A stretch of 38,627 bases of DNA from Pseudomonadota bacterium (GCA_023423895.1 JAFAER010000105.1:1-38627), one strand, 5' to 3'. Positions 15,533 through 23,859 are shown, counted from the first letter of the stretch. Translations and numbers: made by a program. The notes: generated by a model from the sequence alone, not told the origin.

Positions 15533-16039
15533 ATGCAGCGTCCTCGCCAGCTCTCGATGATCCTCGCGCTCGGTCGAGACGGTGCGCTCGGCCTCCGCGG
15601 CAAGCTCCCCTGGAGCTACCCGGAGGATCGCGAGCACTTCGAGCGAACGACACGTGGCCACGCGGTCGTCATGGGACGGCGCACCTGGGACGAGGCCGGG
15701 CGTCCCCTGCCCGACCGCACGAACATCGTCGTGTCGCGCTCGTTCGTGCCGCCGGCGGATGCGCCGCGCGAGGGACCGGGAAGCGTGCTCGCCGCTCCGA
15801 CCCTCGACGAGGCGCTGGACCTCGCGTGGAGCGTCGACGACGAGCCCTTCGTCATCGGAGGAACACGCATCTTCGCCGAGGCGCTACCGCGGGTGACGCG
15901 CATCTACCTCACCGAGGTCCCGGCCCCGCCCGAAGCGGACGTGTTCTTCGCCCTCGATCGGCGCGGCTTTGCGGTCGCGAGCGAGCGAAGGGGCGAAGGG
16001 GGTGCACGCTTCCTGGTGCTCGAGCGTACTCGAGGGTGA
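15533..16039 (+). CDS. folA: Dihydrofolate reductase
   Basis: Catalyses NADPH-dependent reduction of dihydrofolate to tetrahydrofolate in the cytoplasm, supporting thymidylate, purine and methionine synthesis. The 168-residue length is standard. Visible motifs are the N-terminal strand MILALGRDGALGLRGKLPW, PEDREHFERTTRGH carrying the acidic and substrate-side residues, the NADPH-binding VVMGRRTWDEAGRPLP, and VIGGTRIFAEALPRVTRIYL (the GG pair and following helix). ATG 15533 adds eight residues before the conserved first strand; an internal ATG at the MILAL position is possible. No thyA is adjacent. It is divergent from the exported-protein/sigma module and convergent with the next lipoprotein gene. 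Confidence 0.95.
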   Translation: MQRPRQLSMILALGRDGALGLRGKLPWSYPEDREHFERTTRGHAVVMGRRTWDEAGRPLPDRTNIVVSRSFVPPADAPREGPGSVLAAPTLDEALDLAWSVDDEPFVIGGTRIFAEALPRVTRIYLTEVPAPPEADVFFALDRRGFAVASERRGEGGARFLVLERTRG

Positions 16040-16043
16040 CACC

Positions 16044-16078
16044 TCGCGCCGCGTCCCGCGACGGGCGTGCAGGCGCGA
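16044..16078. terminator. Two-tier hairpin between convergent genes
   Basis: An outer 7-bp stem, TCGCGCC (16044-16050) with GGCGCGA (16072-16078), encloses an inner 4-bp stem, CCCG (16055-16058) with CGGG (16062-16065). It fills the 39-nt gap between the folA stop and the stop of the converging lipoprotein gene. There is no T-tract. Confidence 0.45.
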
Positions 16079-17278
16079 TCACGGGAACAGCGGAGGAAGC
16101 GGGCGCGCCGAGACGACACCTTCGCTGGGGACGACGCCGTCACCACCGCGCACGTAGGCTTCGAACATGTAGTCGCCTTCGAACCAGACGGAGCCCCAAC
16201 CACGACGCCCGAGCAGCGTGACGAAGCCCATGAGTCCAAACTCCTTGGCTCTTCCATAGGTGACGTAGCTTCCGATCCGACCACTGGCGAAGACATGGCC
16301 GCGGTGGAGCTTCACCCACGCCGGATGGTCTCCACAGTGATCGACATCCCAGCAACTGAAGATTGTCTCCGGATTCGGGTGGTCCGGACCGACGTGGAGC
16401 ATCCGCCATGGCTCTTCGAGCGTGCCGCGCTGGACGAAATACGCGCCACCGTTCGAATCGAGCACGACGGCCTTGTCATTCCACCGAGTGATGTTTCGGG
16501 CGATCTCCTGACGGACGCCGCTCCCCACACGCACGCGGCTCAACGCCGTGGCCCGGTCCTCGAAGACGTAGTGGAGGTAATAGGTCCACGGTCCGGTCGT
16601 ACCGATGGCCCTCTCTCCCTCCGCAACGGCGACGACCGCCCCGCCGAGGAAGGGCACGCGGACAATGTCGCGCCCACTCGCCGCGTTGAAGAACACGTCC
16701 GTGCCCACGCTCGTGAGGGTGCTCCCAACACCGCTGTTCGTCAGTGTGGTGATGGCGCCGGATGTCAGGTCGATGGACCGAGCTCCCACAGCTGCTGGGA
16801 ACGCATCGGTGAATGCAAGACGATCGAGCGACTCCGAGAACGTAAAACTCCCTTCCCCCCACGCCATCAGCGAGTCTGGAGCGTCCGTGTTGGCGTGCGC
16901 GATCGTGTCGATCTGTTTCGTCACCCGATCGATGCGTCTGAGGTGCTTACCGTGGAATTCGATCGTCGCGATGTGCCGTGGAGAGACGGCGACGATGACG
17001 GTGTCCGGGGAGAGACCGCATGCGATGACGATCTCGTTCGGGTCCTGACCGCTCGGGCTGCAAGCCGGGTTGGACGTGAGCGGCCCGGCGTCTACATCCG
17101 GCGGAGGAGGGCCAGCATCCTTGTCGATGTACGGAGGTGGATCCGACGGAGCCGAGGGATCGTCGTCTCCTTTGGGCGCTTCTCCTTTGGGTCGAGTGAT
17201 CGGATCGAGGACCGCGATGTCACATGCCGCCAGTGCGGACGTGACCAAGGCGAGGCGGATGAGACGGAGTCGTTTCAT
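16079..17278 (-). CDS. Propeller-like predicted lipoprotein
   Basis: A 399-residue lipoprotein (SALAAC, Cys19, followed by Asp at +2, a residue that favours inner-membrane retention in E. coli). A Pro/Asp/Ala-rich linker is followed by a repetitive beta-strand domain with short turns (RSIDLTSGAITTLTNSG, VGTDVFFNAASGRDIVRV, GPWTYYLHYVFEDRATALSR, NGGAYFVQRGTLEEPW), consistent with a TolB- or YVTN-like propeller of unknown specificity. One segment has CWDVDHCGDH, possibly a disulfide. AGGA lies 4-5 nt before ATG 17278. Codon choice looks slightly less GC-biased than in neighbouring genes. The gene stands alone, divergent from the DUF969 operon. The lipoprotein call is firm; the fold is inferred. 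Confidence 0.8.
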   Translation of the reverse strand: MKRLRLIRLALVTSALAACDIAVLDPITRPKGEAPKGDDDPSAPSDPPPYIDKDAGPPPPDVDAGPLTSNPACSPSGQDPNEIVIACGLSPDTVIVAVSPRHIATIEFHGKHLRRIDRVTKQIDTIAHANTDAPDSLMAWGEGSFTFSESLDRLAFTDAFPAAVGARSIDLTSGAITTLTNSGVGSTLTSVGTDVFFNAASGRDIVRVPFLGGAVVAVAEGERAIGTTGPWTYYLHYVFEDRATALSRVRVGSGVRQEIARNITRWNDKAVVLDSNGGAYFVQRGTLEEPWRMLHVGPDHPNPETIFSCWDVDHCGDHPAWVKLHRGHVFASGRIGSYVTYGRAKEFGLMGFVTLLGRRGWGSVWFEGDYMFEAYVRGGDGVVPSEGVVSARPLPPLFP

Positions 17279-17317
17279 GGTGTCCTAAGGTGGCCGTCGA
17301 TCGAGGAGGCGGCTCAG

Positions 17318-17366
17318 TCATCGAGCGCAGAGATCGGAACGCGGTGCGCCCTCTCATCGAGCGCAG
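17318..17366. repeat. 13-bp direct repeat in a divergent intergenic region
   Basis: TCATCGAGCGCAG occurs at 17318-17330 and 17354-17366 (36-bp period), and a shorter CGAGCGCAG copy lies at 17501-17509. They sit in the 289-nt gap between the propeller-like lipoprotein gene and the DUF969 operon, where I see no gene. They could be regulator-binding sites or remnants of a duplication. Confidence 0.6.
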
Positions 17367-17553
17367 CCCGTGAGGCACGTGAGACTGCCGATTGCGCAGG
17401 CGCCTGCGCTTCGCGCAGGGAAAGCTCGTTCGCGACATGAAGCGAGCCGCCCTGCGTTGGGTGGCGGCGACCATCGACGTCGACCAACAGCGAATCGAAG
17501 CGAGCGCAGCGGGAAGTGACATCTCCTGGGTGTGCGCGTCGCGCGCCCGGCGC

Positions 17554-17559
17554 TAGGGT
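17554..17559 (+). promoter_or_regulatory. Candidate -10 for the DUF969 operon
   Basis: TAGGGT lies 8 nt before ATG 17568, which would place the transcription start at or within a few bases of the start codon (leaderless). No good -35 is present at 17-18 nt. Confidence 0.4.
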
Positions 17560-17567
17560 GCCCGGCC

Positions 17568-18251
17568 ATGCTCACTCTGCTCGGCGTCCTCGTCCTCGTC
17601 GTCGGCTTCGCACTCCGGCTCAATCCGCTCCTCGTCGTCCTCGGGGCGGGGCTCGTGACGGGCGTTGCGAGCGGCATGGACGTCGTCGCCGTCGTCGCGG
17701 CGGTCGGCAAGGCGTTCACGGCCAACCGCTACATGGCGATCGCGTGGCTCGTGCTTCCGGTCGTCGGCGTCCTGGAGCGAGAGGGGCTCCGCGACCGCGC
17801 CGAGCAGCTCGTCCGGACCATCCGCGGCGCGACCGCCGGGCGGGTCCTCTTCGTCTACCTCGTCATTCGACAGGTGGCAGCGGCCCTGGGCATGACCTCG
17901 CTCGGTGGCCACCCGCAGATGGTCCGTCCGCTCATCGCCCCGATGGTCGAGGCCTCCGCAGAGCGCCAGCTCGGAAAGGCGCCCTCGCCCGCGGTGCGGT
18001 TCTGGCTGAGGGCCCACGCGGCCGCCGCGGACAACATCGGACTCTTCTTCGGCGAGGACATCTTCATTGCCATCGGCTCGATCCTGCTGATGAAGGGCTT
18101 TCTCGCGCAGAACGGCTACGACATCGAGCCGCTCGCGTTTGCCGTATGGGCGATCCCGACCGCAATCCTCGCCATCGTCGTGCACGGTGCACGTCTCTTC
18201 CGGCTCGATCGGCAGCTCGTCGCGCTCTCCAAGGACGCCGACGTCGGATGA
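17568..18251 (+). CDS. DUF969 family membrane protein
   Basis: A 227-residue integral membrane protein with several hydrophobic helices: the N-terminal LLGVLVLVVGFALRLNPLLV, then about residues 45-65, and IFIAIGSILLMKGFLA near the C-terminus. It matches from memory the DUF969 family, including the polar stretch RAHAAAADNIGLFFGEDIFI inside a hydrophobic region and LGGHPQMVRPLIAPM. DUF969 proteins are nearly always encoded next to DUF979 proteins, as here. Their function is undetermined; paired small hydrophobic proteins with buried polar residues suggest two halves of a secondary transporter (inference). ATG 17568 begins the first helix. Its stop overlaps the next start as ATGA. Confidence 0.88.
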   Translation: MLTLLGVLVLVVGFALRLNPLLVVLGAGLVTGVASGMDVVAVVAAVGKAFTANRYMAIAWLVLPVVGVLEREGLRDRAEQLVRTIRGATAGRVLFVYLVIRQVAAALGMTSLGGHPQMVRPLIAPMVEASAERQLGKAPSPAVRFWLRAHAAAADNIGLFFGEDIFIAIGSILLMKGFLAQNGYDIEPLAFAVWAIPTAILAIVVHGARLFRLDRQLVALSKDADVG

Positions 18252-19213
18252 TCGGCCTCGAGCTCGTCTACCGTATCGCCGGCGTGCTCGTCGCCGCCGT
18301 CGCGATCGCGAACCTTCGCGACCGAACCAACCCGAAGCGATGGCGTAACGCGGTGTTCTGGGGAGCGTACGGAGCGTCTTTGCTCTTCGGCTCGTACCTG
18401 CCGGACTTCGTGAATGGCTGCCTCGTCATCGCGCTCGTGCTCGTCGCGGGGCTCGGTGGCCTCGGCCGCGGTGATCCAGCGGCTTCGAAGTCGACGTCAC
18501 ACGAGGAGCGGGCGGCGAGCGCGGCTCGGTGGAAAAACCGACTCTTCGTGCCCGCGCTGCTCGTCCCGACGTGCACGCTCGCCGCGACGCTCGGGCTTCG
18601 CCATCTCCCGGCCGGCGTGTCCGGGCTCGTCGATCCGAAGAACGTCTCGCTCGTCGCGCTCGCCTTGTCGGCGATGTTCGCCCTCGGCGTCGCGATGATC
18701 TTCTTCCGGCCCCCGCTCGCGGCGCCCCTACGCGAGTCCCGGCGCCTCATGGATCTCATCGGCTGGGCCGCGGTGCTCCCGCAGATGCTCGCAGCGCTGG
18801 GCGCGCTCTTCGCTGCCGCCGGCGTCGGAGATCGCGTCGCGGAGCTCCTCGGCCGCTTCGTCCCGCTGGACAGCCCTCTCGCCGTCGTCACCGCATACAC
18901 GATCGGAATGGCGCTGTTCACGGTCGTGATGGGTAACGCCTTCGCAGCGTTCCCGGTGATGACGGCCGCCGTCGGCCTCCCGATCATCGTGGGCAAGCTC
19001 GGCGGAGATCCGGCCGTCATGGCGGCGCTCGGGATGCTCTCCGGCTTCTGCGGGACGCTGATGACGCCCATGGCCGCCAACTTCAACGTCGTGCCGGCGG
19101 CGCTGCTCGAGCTACCGGACAAGAACGGCGTCATTCGAGCGCAGGTGCCGACGGCGCTGCTCCTTCTGTTCGGCAACACGATCCTCATGTACCTCCTGGT
19201 GTTCCGCCGATGA
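18248..19213 (+). CDS. DUF979 family membrane protein
   Basis: A 321-residue integral membrane protein with about eight to nine hydrophobic helices, matching from memory the DUF979 family, the usual partner of DUF969. Features include the N-terminal YRIAGVLVAAVAIANLRDR, a soluble loop near residues 75-95, and a C-terminal region with GNAFAAFPVMTAAVGLPII, GMLSGFCGTLMTPMAANFNV and QVPTALLLLFGNTILMYLLV. The small-residue and proline-rich helix breaks resemble the substrate-binding hairpins of ion-transporter-type carriers, so a role as the second half of a permease with DUF969 is inferred. It overlaps both neighbours by 4 bp, implying a fixed stoichiometry. Confidence 0.88.
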   Translation: MIGLELVYRIAGVLVAAVAIANLRDRTNPKRWRNAVFWGAYGASLLFGSYLPDFVNGCLVIALVLVAGLGGLGRGDPAASKSTSHEERAASAARWKNRLFVPALLVPTCTLAATLGLRHLPAGVSGLVDPKNVSLVALALSAMFALGVAMIFFRPPLAAPLRESRRLMDLIGWAAVLPQMLAALGALFAAAGVGDRVAELLGRFVPLDSPLAVVTAYTIGMALFTVVMGNAFAAFPVMTAAVGLPIIVGKLGGDPAVMAALGMLSGFCGTLMTPMAANFNVVPAALLELPDKNGVIRAQVPTALLLLFGNTILMYLLVFRR

Positions 19214-20214
19214 GCCTGTCGAACGAGACCGCCTCCCGCTTCGCGCGCATCGCCCTCGGGCACGTGACGCGCGAATACCCGAACAAGCTGGATCACGTCC
19301 TCGGAAGCGCCGCGGACCTCGCGTCGCCTCGCGCGCTCCACCCGATCTTCTACGGCAGCTTCGACTGGCACTCCTGCGTCCACGGCTACTGGCTGCTGAC
19401 GCAGATCTATCGACGATTCCCGTCCCTCCCCGAGGCGCCGGCCATCCGTGAGGTCATCGACGCCCATTTCACGAAGGAGAACGTCGACGGCGAGCTCGCG
19501 TATCTCGCGCGCCCGTCGAGCAGGACCTTCGAGCGCCCGTACGGCTGGGCATGGGTGCTCAAGCTCGTCTCCGATCTCGCGGACCACGCGAGCGCCGAAG
19601 GCAAACGTTGGCATTCGACCCTCGCGCCGCTCGCCGACGCCTTCGCCGAACGCTTCCTCGATCATCTCCCGCAAGCGACCTACCCGATCCGCGCAGGCAC
19701 GCACTTCAACAGCGCCTTCGCCCTCGCCCTCGCGCTCGAATACGCCGAGCGCCATCACCATCCGCACCTCGTTCCGCTCCTCAAGGACAAGGCCATCGTG
19801 TGGTTCGGCTCCGATGTCGATTGCCAGGCGTGGGAGCCGAGCGGCGACGACTTCCTCTCGCCTGCGCTCGTCGAGGCGGAGTGCATGCGTCGCGTGCTCG
19901 AGCCGGACGCATTCGGATCGTGGCTGTCGTTTTTCCTGCCGAACCTGATCGATCGCCAGCCCGCTACGCTGTTCGCGCCGGCGATCGTCAGCAACCGCGC
20001 CGACGGCAAGATCGCGCATCTCGACGGGCTGAACCTGAGCCGCGCCTGGTGCCTCCGGAAGATCGCAACGGCGCTCGGCGAAGGAGACCCACGCCACGAG
20101 GTGCTCCTCGGCGCGTCCGATCAACACCTCGCGGTGAGCCTGCCTCACGTCGCAGGGGACTATATGGGCGAGCACTGGCTCGCCACGTTTGCGCTCCTGG
20201 CGCTCACCGCGTGA
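19210..20214 (+). CDS. DUF2891 family protein
   Basis: A 334-residue, mostly helical soluble protein without a signal peptide, matching from memory DUF2891. Conserved-looking elements are YGSFDWHSCVHGYWLLTQIY (about 50-70), RPSSRTFERPYGWAWVLKL, TYPIRAGTHFNSAFALALAL, DVDCQAWEPSGDDFLSPALV and a C-terminal DGLNLSRAWCLRKIA with DYMGEHWLATF. The dense His, Trp, Asp and Cys in helix ends looks like the pocket of an alpha/alpha-barrel enzyme, such as a glycoside- or lanthionine-type fold; this is inference and the function is unknown. It is coupled by ATGA overlap to the DUF979 gene, so it probably acts on the compound those proteins move. Confidence 0.85.
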   Translation: MSLSNETASRFARIALGHVTREYPNKLDHVLGSAADLASPRALHPIFYGSFDWHSCVHGYWLLTQIYRRFPSLPEAPAIREVIDAHFTKENVDGELAYLARPSSRTFERPYGWAWVLKLVSDLADHASAEGKRWHSTLAPLADAFAERFLDHLPQATYPIRAGTHFNSAFALALALEYAERHHHPHLVPLLKDKAIVWFGSDVDCQAWEPSGDDFLSPALVEAECMRRVLEPDAFGSWLSFFLPNLIDRQPATLFAPAIVSNRADGKIAHLDGLNLSRAWCLRKIATALGEGDPRHEVLLGASDQHLAVSLPHVAGDYMGEHWLATFALLALTA

Positions 20215-20241
20215 CCCGCGTCACACGACGACGACGCGGGT
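20214..20241. terminator. Hairpin between convergent DUF2891 and Gly-rich lipoprotein genes
   Basis: A perfect 9-bp stem, ACCCGCGTC (20214-20222) with GACGCGGGT (20233-20241), encloses a 10-nt loop in the 40-nt gap between two convergent stop codons. There is no T-tract, as with the other convergent-gap hairpins in this window. Confidence 0.55.
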
Positions 20242-20254
20242 AGCTGCGTCGCGT

Positions 20255-21805
20255 TCACTGCAGGCCGAGGACCGCGTGCGCCGTACCGTCGATGCCCGCG
20301 GTGCCATCCGCGCCCGCGCGGCTCACCGGCGCGACCGCCTGTGCCGCGCCGCCGCCGACTCCCTTCGCGCCTCCGGGGTGCCCGCTGCCGAGCGTCACGG
20401 AGCCGAGCTCGGTCGCGGACGGCGTCGGGGTGCCATCGACGACGGGCGCGGGGCCCTTGTAGAGGATCCCGACCGAAAGCCCTCCCGCGCCGCCGCCTCC
20501 ACCTCCACCGCTGCCGCCGACGCCGCCGAGGCCCCCCGCACATGCGTCCGCGGTCGGGGGCGCGGCGCTCGTCGACGGGAGCTGCGCCTTCTGTCCGTCC
20601 CCGCCCTTGCCGCCCGTGCCGCCGTCCTTCGCGGCGAACGACGAGCTGTCGACCGTGACGGAAGAATCGAAGACGAGCAGCGCGATGCTCGAGCCGCCGC
20701 CCATGCCGCCTTCGCCACCGGCGCCGCCGCAGCTTCCCGGAGCGCCGCCGCCGCCGATGCCGGCTCCGGCGATCCACGCGCCTCCGCCGCCACCCTGACC
20801 GTCGCCGCCTTTGCCGCCGGGGAGCCCGTTCGTGGGCTTCCATCCGGTCGTGTCGAGCGCCCCGAACGCCGCTGCGCCCACGCCCTCTGCGCCGGCCGCT
20901 CCGTACGAGCCGTTCACGCCCGCGCCGCCAGACGCGCAGTCCGCTCCGGACGTTCCGCCCGCGCCGGTGCTCGACTCGGGGAATGGCGTCGCGAGCGAGA
21001 CCTGACCTGCACGCCCGTCGGGCGTGGCCTCCCGTCCGCCGGCGCCCCCGACGCTGGCCGTGCAGCCAGGGTTCTGGCGCGCCTTGCCTGCCTGCGCGGG
21101 GTCGTCGCCCGGATAGCCGTCGGGCCCGACGGGCGGGACATAGTCTGTCGTCGCGGCGGCGTCGGCGCCCGCGACGCCCGCGCCCGCGCTGAGGCTCATG
21201 CGCCGAAGCGTCACGCTCGTCGATCGCGTGATGAACGCCGCGATGCTCGACGCACCGGTCGTCTGCGCGTCGACGGCCTCGAGCGCGAGATCGGTCACGA
21301 GGATCGGCTCCGTGACGAGCGCGACCTGCAGGATGTAGCCCGTGTCGTTCGGCGCGAAGCGCGCCTTCGTCCCGTTGTAGCTCCACGTCCCGCAGGCGAA
21401 GCCCCCGTGAACGGAGAACGGCTTCGCGATGGTGACGTGCTCGAAGTAGTTCCCTTCACAGAGGAAGATGCGCTTCTTCCCTTCGAGCTTCGTGATGGCG
21501 GCCGCAACGGTCTTCAGCGGCGCGGCCTTCGTCCCGGGATTCGTATCCACGCCGCTCTCCTTGTCGACGAAGACGCCGAAGACGTCGTCGACGCAGGCGG
21601 GATGATCCTTCGGATCCATCGTCGGATCGCACACGGGCGCCGCGTCCACGACGTCGACACCCGCGTCCACGGGCGGCCCAGCGCATGCGGCTCCGGTGCA
21701 CTCGTCGCTCGAGCACGCCGGCGCCGTGATCGCCGCCGCGGCCGTGAGACTCGCCAAGAGAAGAGACCGAACGAAAACCGTCGTGAATAGTCCGCAAGCG
21801 CGCAT
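20255..21805 (-). CDS. Gly-rich predicted lipoprotein with beta-helix-like N-terminal half, copy A
   Basis: A 516-residue exported protein. The signal peptide ends at ITAPAC (Cys31). The N-terminal half resembles the DUF1565 / parallel beta-helix start: VFVDKESGVDTNPGTKAAPL, KTVAAAITKLEGKKRIFLC, then GNYFEHVTIAKPFSVHGGF and successive short strands with ITRSTSVTLRRMSL. From about residue 215 the chain becomes very Gly-rich with GGxGG and GxxGxxG runs, interrupted by strands such as SSIALLVFDSSVTVDSSSF. The same plan is seen in the gene at 34927-36555, so the two are paralogues. It lies downstream of parE on the same strand after a 143-nt gap. Surface or matrix role is inferred; no enzyme motif is seen. 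Confidence 0.82.
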   Translation of the reverse strand: MRACGLFTTVFVRSLLLASLTAAAAITAPACSSDECTGAACAGPPVDAGVDVVDAAPVCDPTMDPKDHPACVDDVFGVFVDKESGVDTNPGTKAAPLKTVAAAITKLEGKKRIFLCEGNYFEHVTIAKPFSVHGGFACGTWSYNGTKARFAPNDTGYILQVALVTEPILVTDLALEAVDAQTTGASSIAAFITRSTSVTLRRMSLSAGAGVAGADAAATTDYVPPVGPDGYPGDDPAQAGKARQNPGCTASVGGAGGREATPDGRAGQVSLATPFPESSTGAGGTSGADCASGGAGVNGSYGAAGAEGVGAAAFGALDTTGWKPTNGLPGGKGGDGQGGGGGAWIAGAGIGGGGAPGSCGGAGGEGGMGGGSSIALLVFDSSVTVDSSSFAAKDGGTGGKGGDGQKAQLPSTSAAPPTADACAGGLGGVGGSGGGGGGGAGGLSVGILYKGPAPVVDGTPTPSATELGSVTLGSGHPGGAKGVGGGAAQAVAPVSRAGADGTAGIDGTAHAVLGLQ

Positions 21806-21830
21806 CGATCCGTGGCCCTCCGGGGCGCTT

Positions 21831-21842
21831 CCCCTCGAGGGG
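21831..21842. promoter_or_regulatory. 12-bp perfect palindrome upstream of Gly-rich lipoprotein copy A
   Basis: CCCCTCGAGGGG is self-complementary over 12 bp and lies 25 bases upstream of the ATG at 21805, between parE and this gene. It could be an operator or a short hairpin. Confidence 0.35.
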
Positions 21843-21948
21843 GCAATCGCCGCAGGACCGCTCCGAAATCACTCCGCCGGCGATTTTCGGCCCGCGCGCG
21901 CGATTTTTGGATGCGGATGTGTGCGCGTGTCGGCGAGCTCGGCGCCGC

Positions 21949-23859
21949 TCAGACGTCGATGTCCGCGGCCTCTTGCGCGTGCTCCATGATGAAGTGGAAG
22001 CGCGCCGAGGGATCCTTGCCCATCAGGTCGTTGATGACGCGGTCGGTCTGGAGCGCGTCCGAGATCTCCACGCGCAGCAGGCGGCGCGTCTTCGGCGAGA
22101 GCGTCGTCTCCCAGAGGACCTTCGGCATCATCTCGCCGAGGCCCTTGAAGCGGGTGATCTCGACCTTGTTCTCGTCCTTGCCGGTCTTCTTGAGGATGCG
22201 CTCTTTGTCGGCATCGTCGCCCGCCCAGTGGGTCTCCTTGCCGATGTCGATCCGGTACAGCGGCGGGACGGCGACGAAGACCTTCCCGTTCTTCAGGAGC
22301 TCCGGCATGTGCCGGTAGAAGAACGTGAGCAGCAGCGTCGAGATGTGATGGCCGTCGGAGTCCGCGTCGGCGAGGACGATGATGCGAGCGTACCGGAGCC
22401 GGTTGATATCGAAGTCCTTACCGACACCGCAGCCCATCGCGACGACGAGATCGGCCAGCTCCTTGTTCTCGAGCACCTTCGACAGCGCCATGGCCTCGGT
22501 GTTGAGCACCTTGCCGCGCAGCGGGAGCACCGCCTGGACCTCGCGATCGCGACCCTGCTTGGCCGAGCCGCCTGCGGAGTCGCCCTCGACGATGAAGAGC
22601 TCGGTCTTCTCGCGGGCGCTGCTCGTGCAGTCGCTCAGCTTTCCAGGCAGCGTGAGGCGGCCGCTCGTCGCCGTCTTGCGTGAGACGGCGGCCGATGCGG
22701 CGCGCGAGGCTTCACGCGCGCGGGCGGCGAGCACGATACGCGCGATGATCTGCTCGGCGACGCTGCGGTTCGAGTTGAGCCATTGCTCGAGCGCGGGACG
22801 CACGGACTGGTCGACGTAGCCCTGCACCTCGGGGTTGTTGAGGCGGTCCTTCGTCTGCCCCTGGAACTGCGGCTCGGCGATGTAGATGCTGAGGATCGAG
22901 GTGAAGCCCTCGCGGATGTCGTCGCCGGTGAGCGTCACGCCGCGGGGCGTGAGGTTGTGCGTCTCGATGAAGTTGCGGACCGCCTTGCCGACAGCGCTGC
23001 GCAGGCCGTTCTCGTGCGTGCCGCCCGAGCCCGTGGGGATGCCGTTGACGAAGCTCTTCACGTGCTCGTCGGTCGACTCCGTCCACTGGAAGGCGACCTC
23101 GACCTTGACGCCGTTCTCCTTCAGGAGCGTGAACGGCGCCTCGTGAATCGGCTTCGCGCTGCGCTCGACGAGCACCTTCTTGAGGAAGTCGACGATGCCC
23201 TGTTCGTGCTTGAACGTCTCGTCGGTGCCGTGCGCCTGATCGATGAAGCGGACCTTCACACCGCGGTGGAGGAAGCTCGCGACCTCGAGGCGATCGCGAA
23301 TGGTCTGCGGGTCGAACTCGGTCCGCGGGAAGATCTGCGGATCCGGCTGGAAGAACACGGTCGTCCCGCTGCCGCGCGCCGGCCCGATCTTCTTCAGCCC
23401 GCCCTGCGGCACGCCGCGCTTGAACTCCATGCGGTGCTCGGCGCCGCCGCGCTTCACGTCGACGACGACCTTGGTCGACAGCGCGTTCACGACCGAGGCG
23501 CCGACGCCGTGGAGACCGCCGGACGTCTTGTAGTTGCTCCCCGCCTCGAACTTCCCGCCCGCGTGGAGTGTCGTGTAGACGATCTCGAGCGCCGTCTTCT
23601 TGAGCTTCGGATGCTTGTCGATCGGGATGCCGCGCCCGTCGTCCGACACGGTCACGCTGGAGCCGTCCTTGTGGAGCGTGACGGTGATGTCCTTCGCGTG
23701 GCCGTTCATCGCCTCGTCGATCGCGTTGTCGACGATCTCCCAGACGAGGTGATGCAGGCCGGCGGTGCCGACGCCGCCGATGTACATGCCAGGCCGCTTC
23801 CGGACCGGCTCGAGACCCTCGAGGACCTGGATGTCTTTTGCGGTGTATTCGGTGGCCAT
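21949..23859 (-). CDS. parE: DNA topoisomerase IV subunit B
   Basis: The ATPase subunit of the type IIA topoisomerase that decatenates replicated chromosomes with ParC. At 636 residues it has the GHKL fold (EIVDNAIDEAMNGHA, DDGRGIPIDKH, GGLHGVGASVVNALS), the transducer lysine segment (QFQGQTKDRLNN) and the TOPRIM domain (EGDSAGGSAKQGRDREVQAV, LADADSDGHHISTLLL). Its length and the RDREVQAVLPLRGKVLNTE sequence fit ParE better than GyrB, and the adjacent upstream gene is parC; the true gyrA lies elsewhere in the window. The Pfam-style C-terminal region ends KDPSARFHFIMEHAQEAADI. A start at ATG 23859 is well supported. It sits in the same reading frame as parC, 27 codons after the parC stop. Confidence 0.93.
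   Translation of the reverse strand: MATEYTAKDIQVLEGLEPVRKRPGMYIGGVGTAGLHHLVWEIVDNAIDEAMNGHAKDITVTLHKDGSSVTVSDDGRGIPIDKHPKLKKTALEIVYTTLHAGGKFEAGSNYKTSGGLHGVGASVVNALSTKVVVDVKRGGAEHRMEFKRGVPQGGLKKIGPARGSGTTVFFQPDPQIFPRTEFDPQTIRDRLEVASFLHRGVKVRFIDQAHGTDETFKHEQGIVDFLKKVLVERSAKPIHEAPFTLLKENGVKVEVAFQWTESTDEHVKSFVNGIPTGSGGTHENGLRSAVGKAVRNFIETHNLTPRGVTLTGDDIREGFTSILSIYIAEPQFQGQTKDRLNNPEVQGYVDQSVRPALEQWLNSNRSVAEQIIARIVLAARAREASRAASAAVSRKTATSGRLTLPGKLSDCTSSAREKTELFIVEGDSAGGSAKQGRDREVQAVLPLRGKVLNTEAMALSKVLENKELADLVVAMGCGVGKDFDINRLRYARIIVLADADSDGHHISTLLLTFFYRHMPELLKNGKVFVAVPPLYRIDIGKETHWAGDDADKERILKKTGKDENKVEITRFKGLGEMMPKVLWETTLSPKTRRLLRVEISDALQTDRVINDLMGKDPSARFHFIMEHAQEAADIDV

Noticed and set aside
18268..20175. 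A 635-codon minus-strand frame opposite DUF979 and DUF2891
   Set aside because: It is a shadow of two recognised families with overlapping start/stop coupling on the other strand.
20400..21000. Gly-rich region as a CRISPR or DNA tandem array
   Set aside because: The repetition is at the protein level (GGxGG) with irregular DNA units and no spacer structure.
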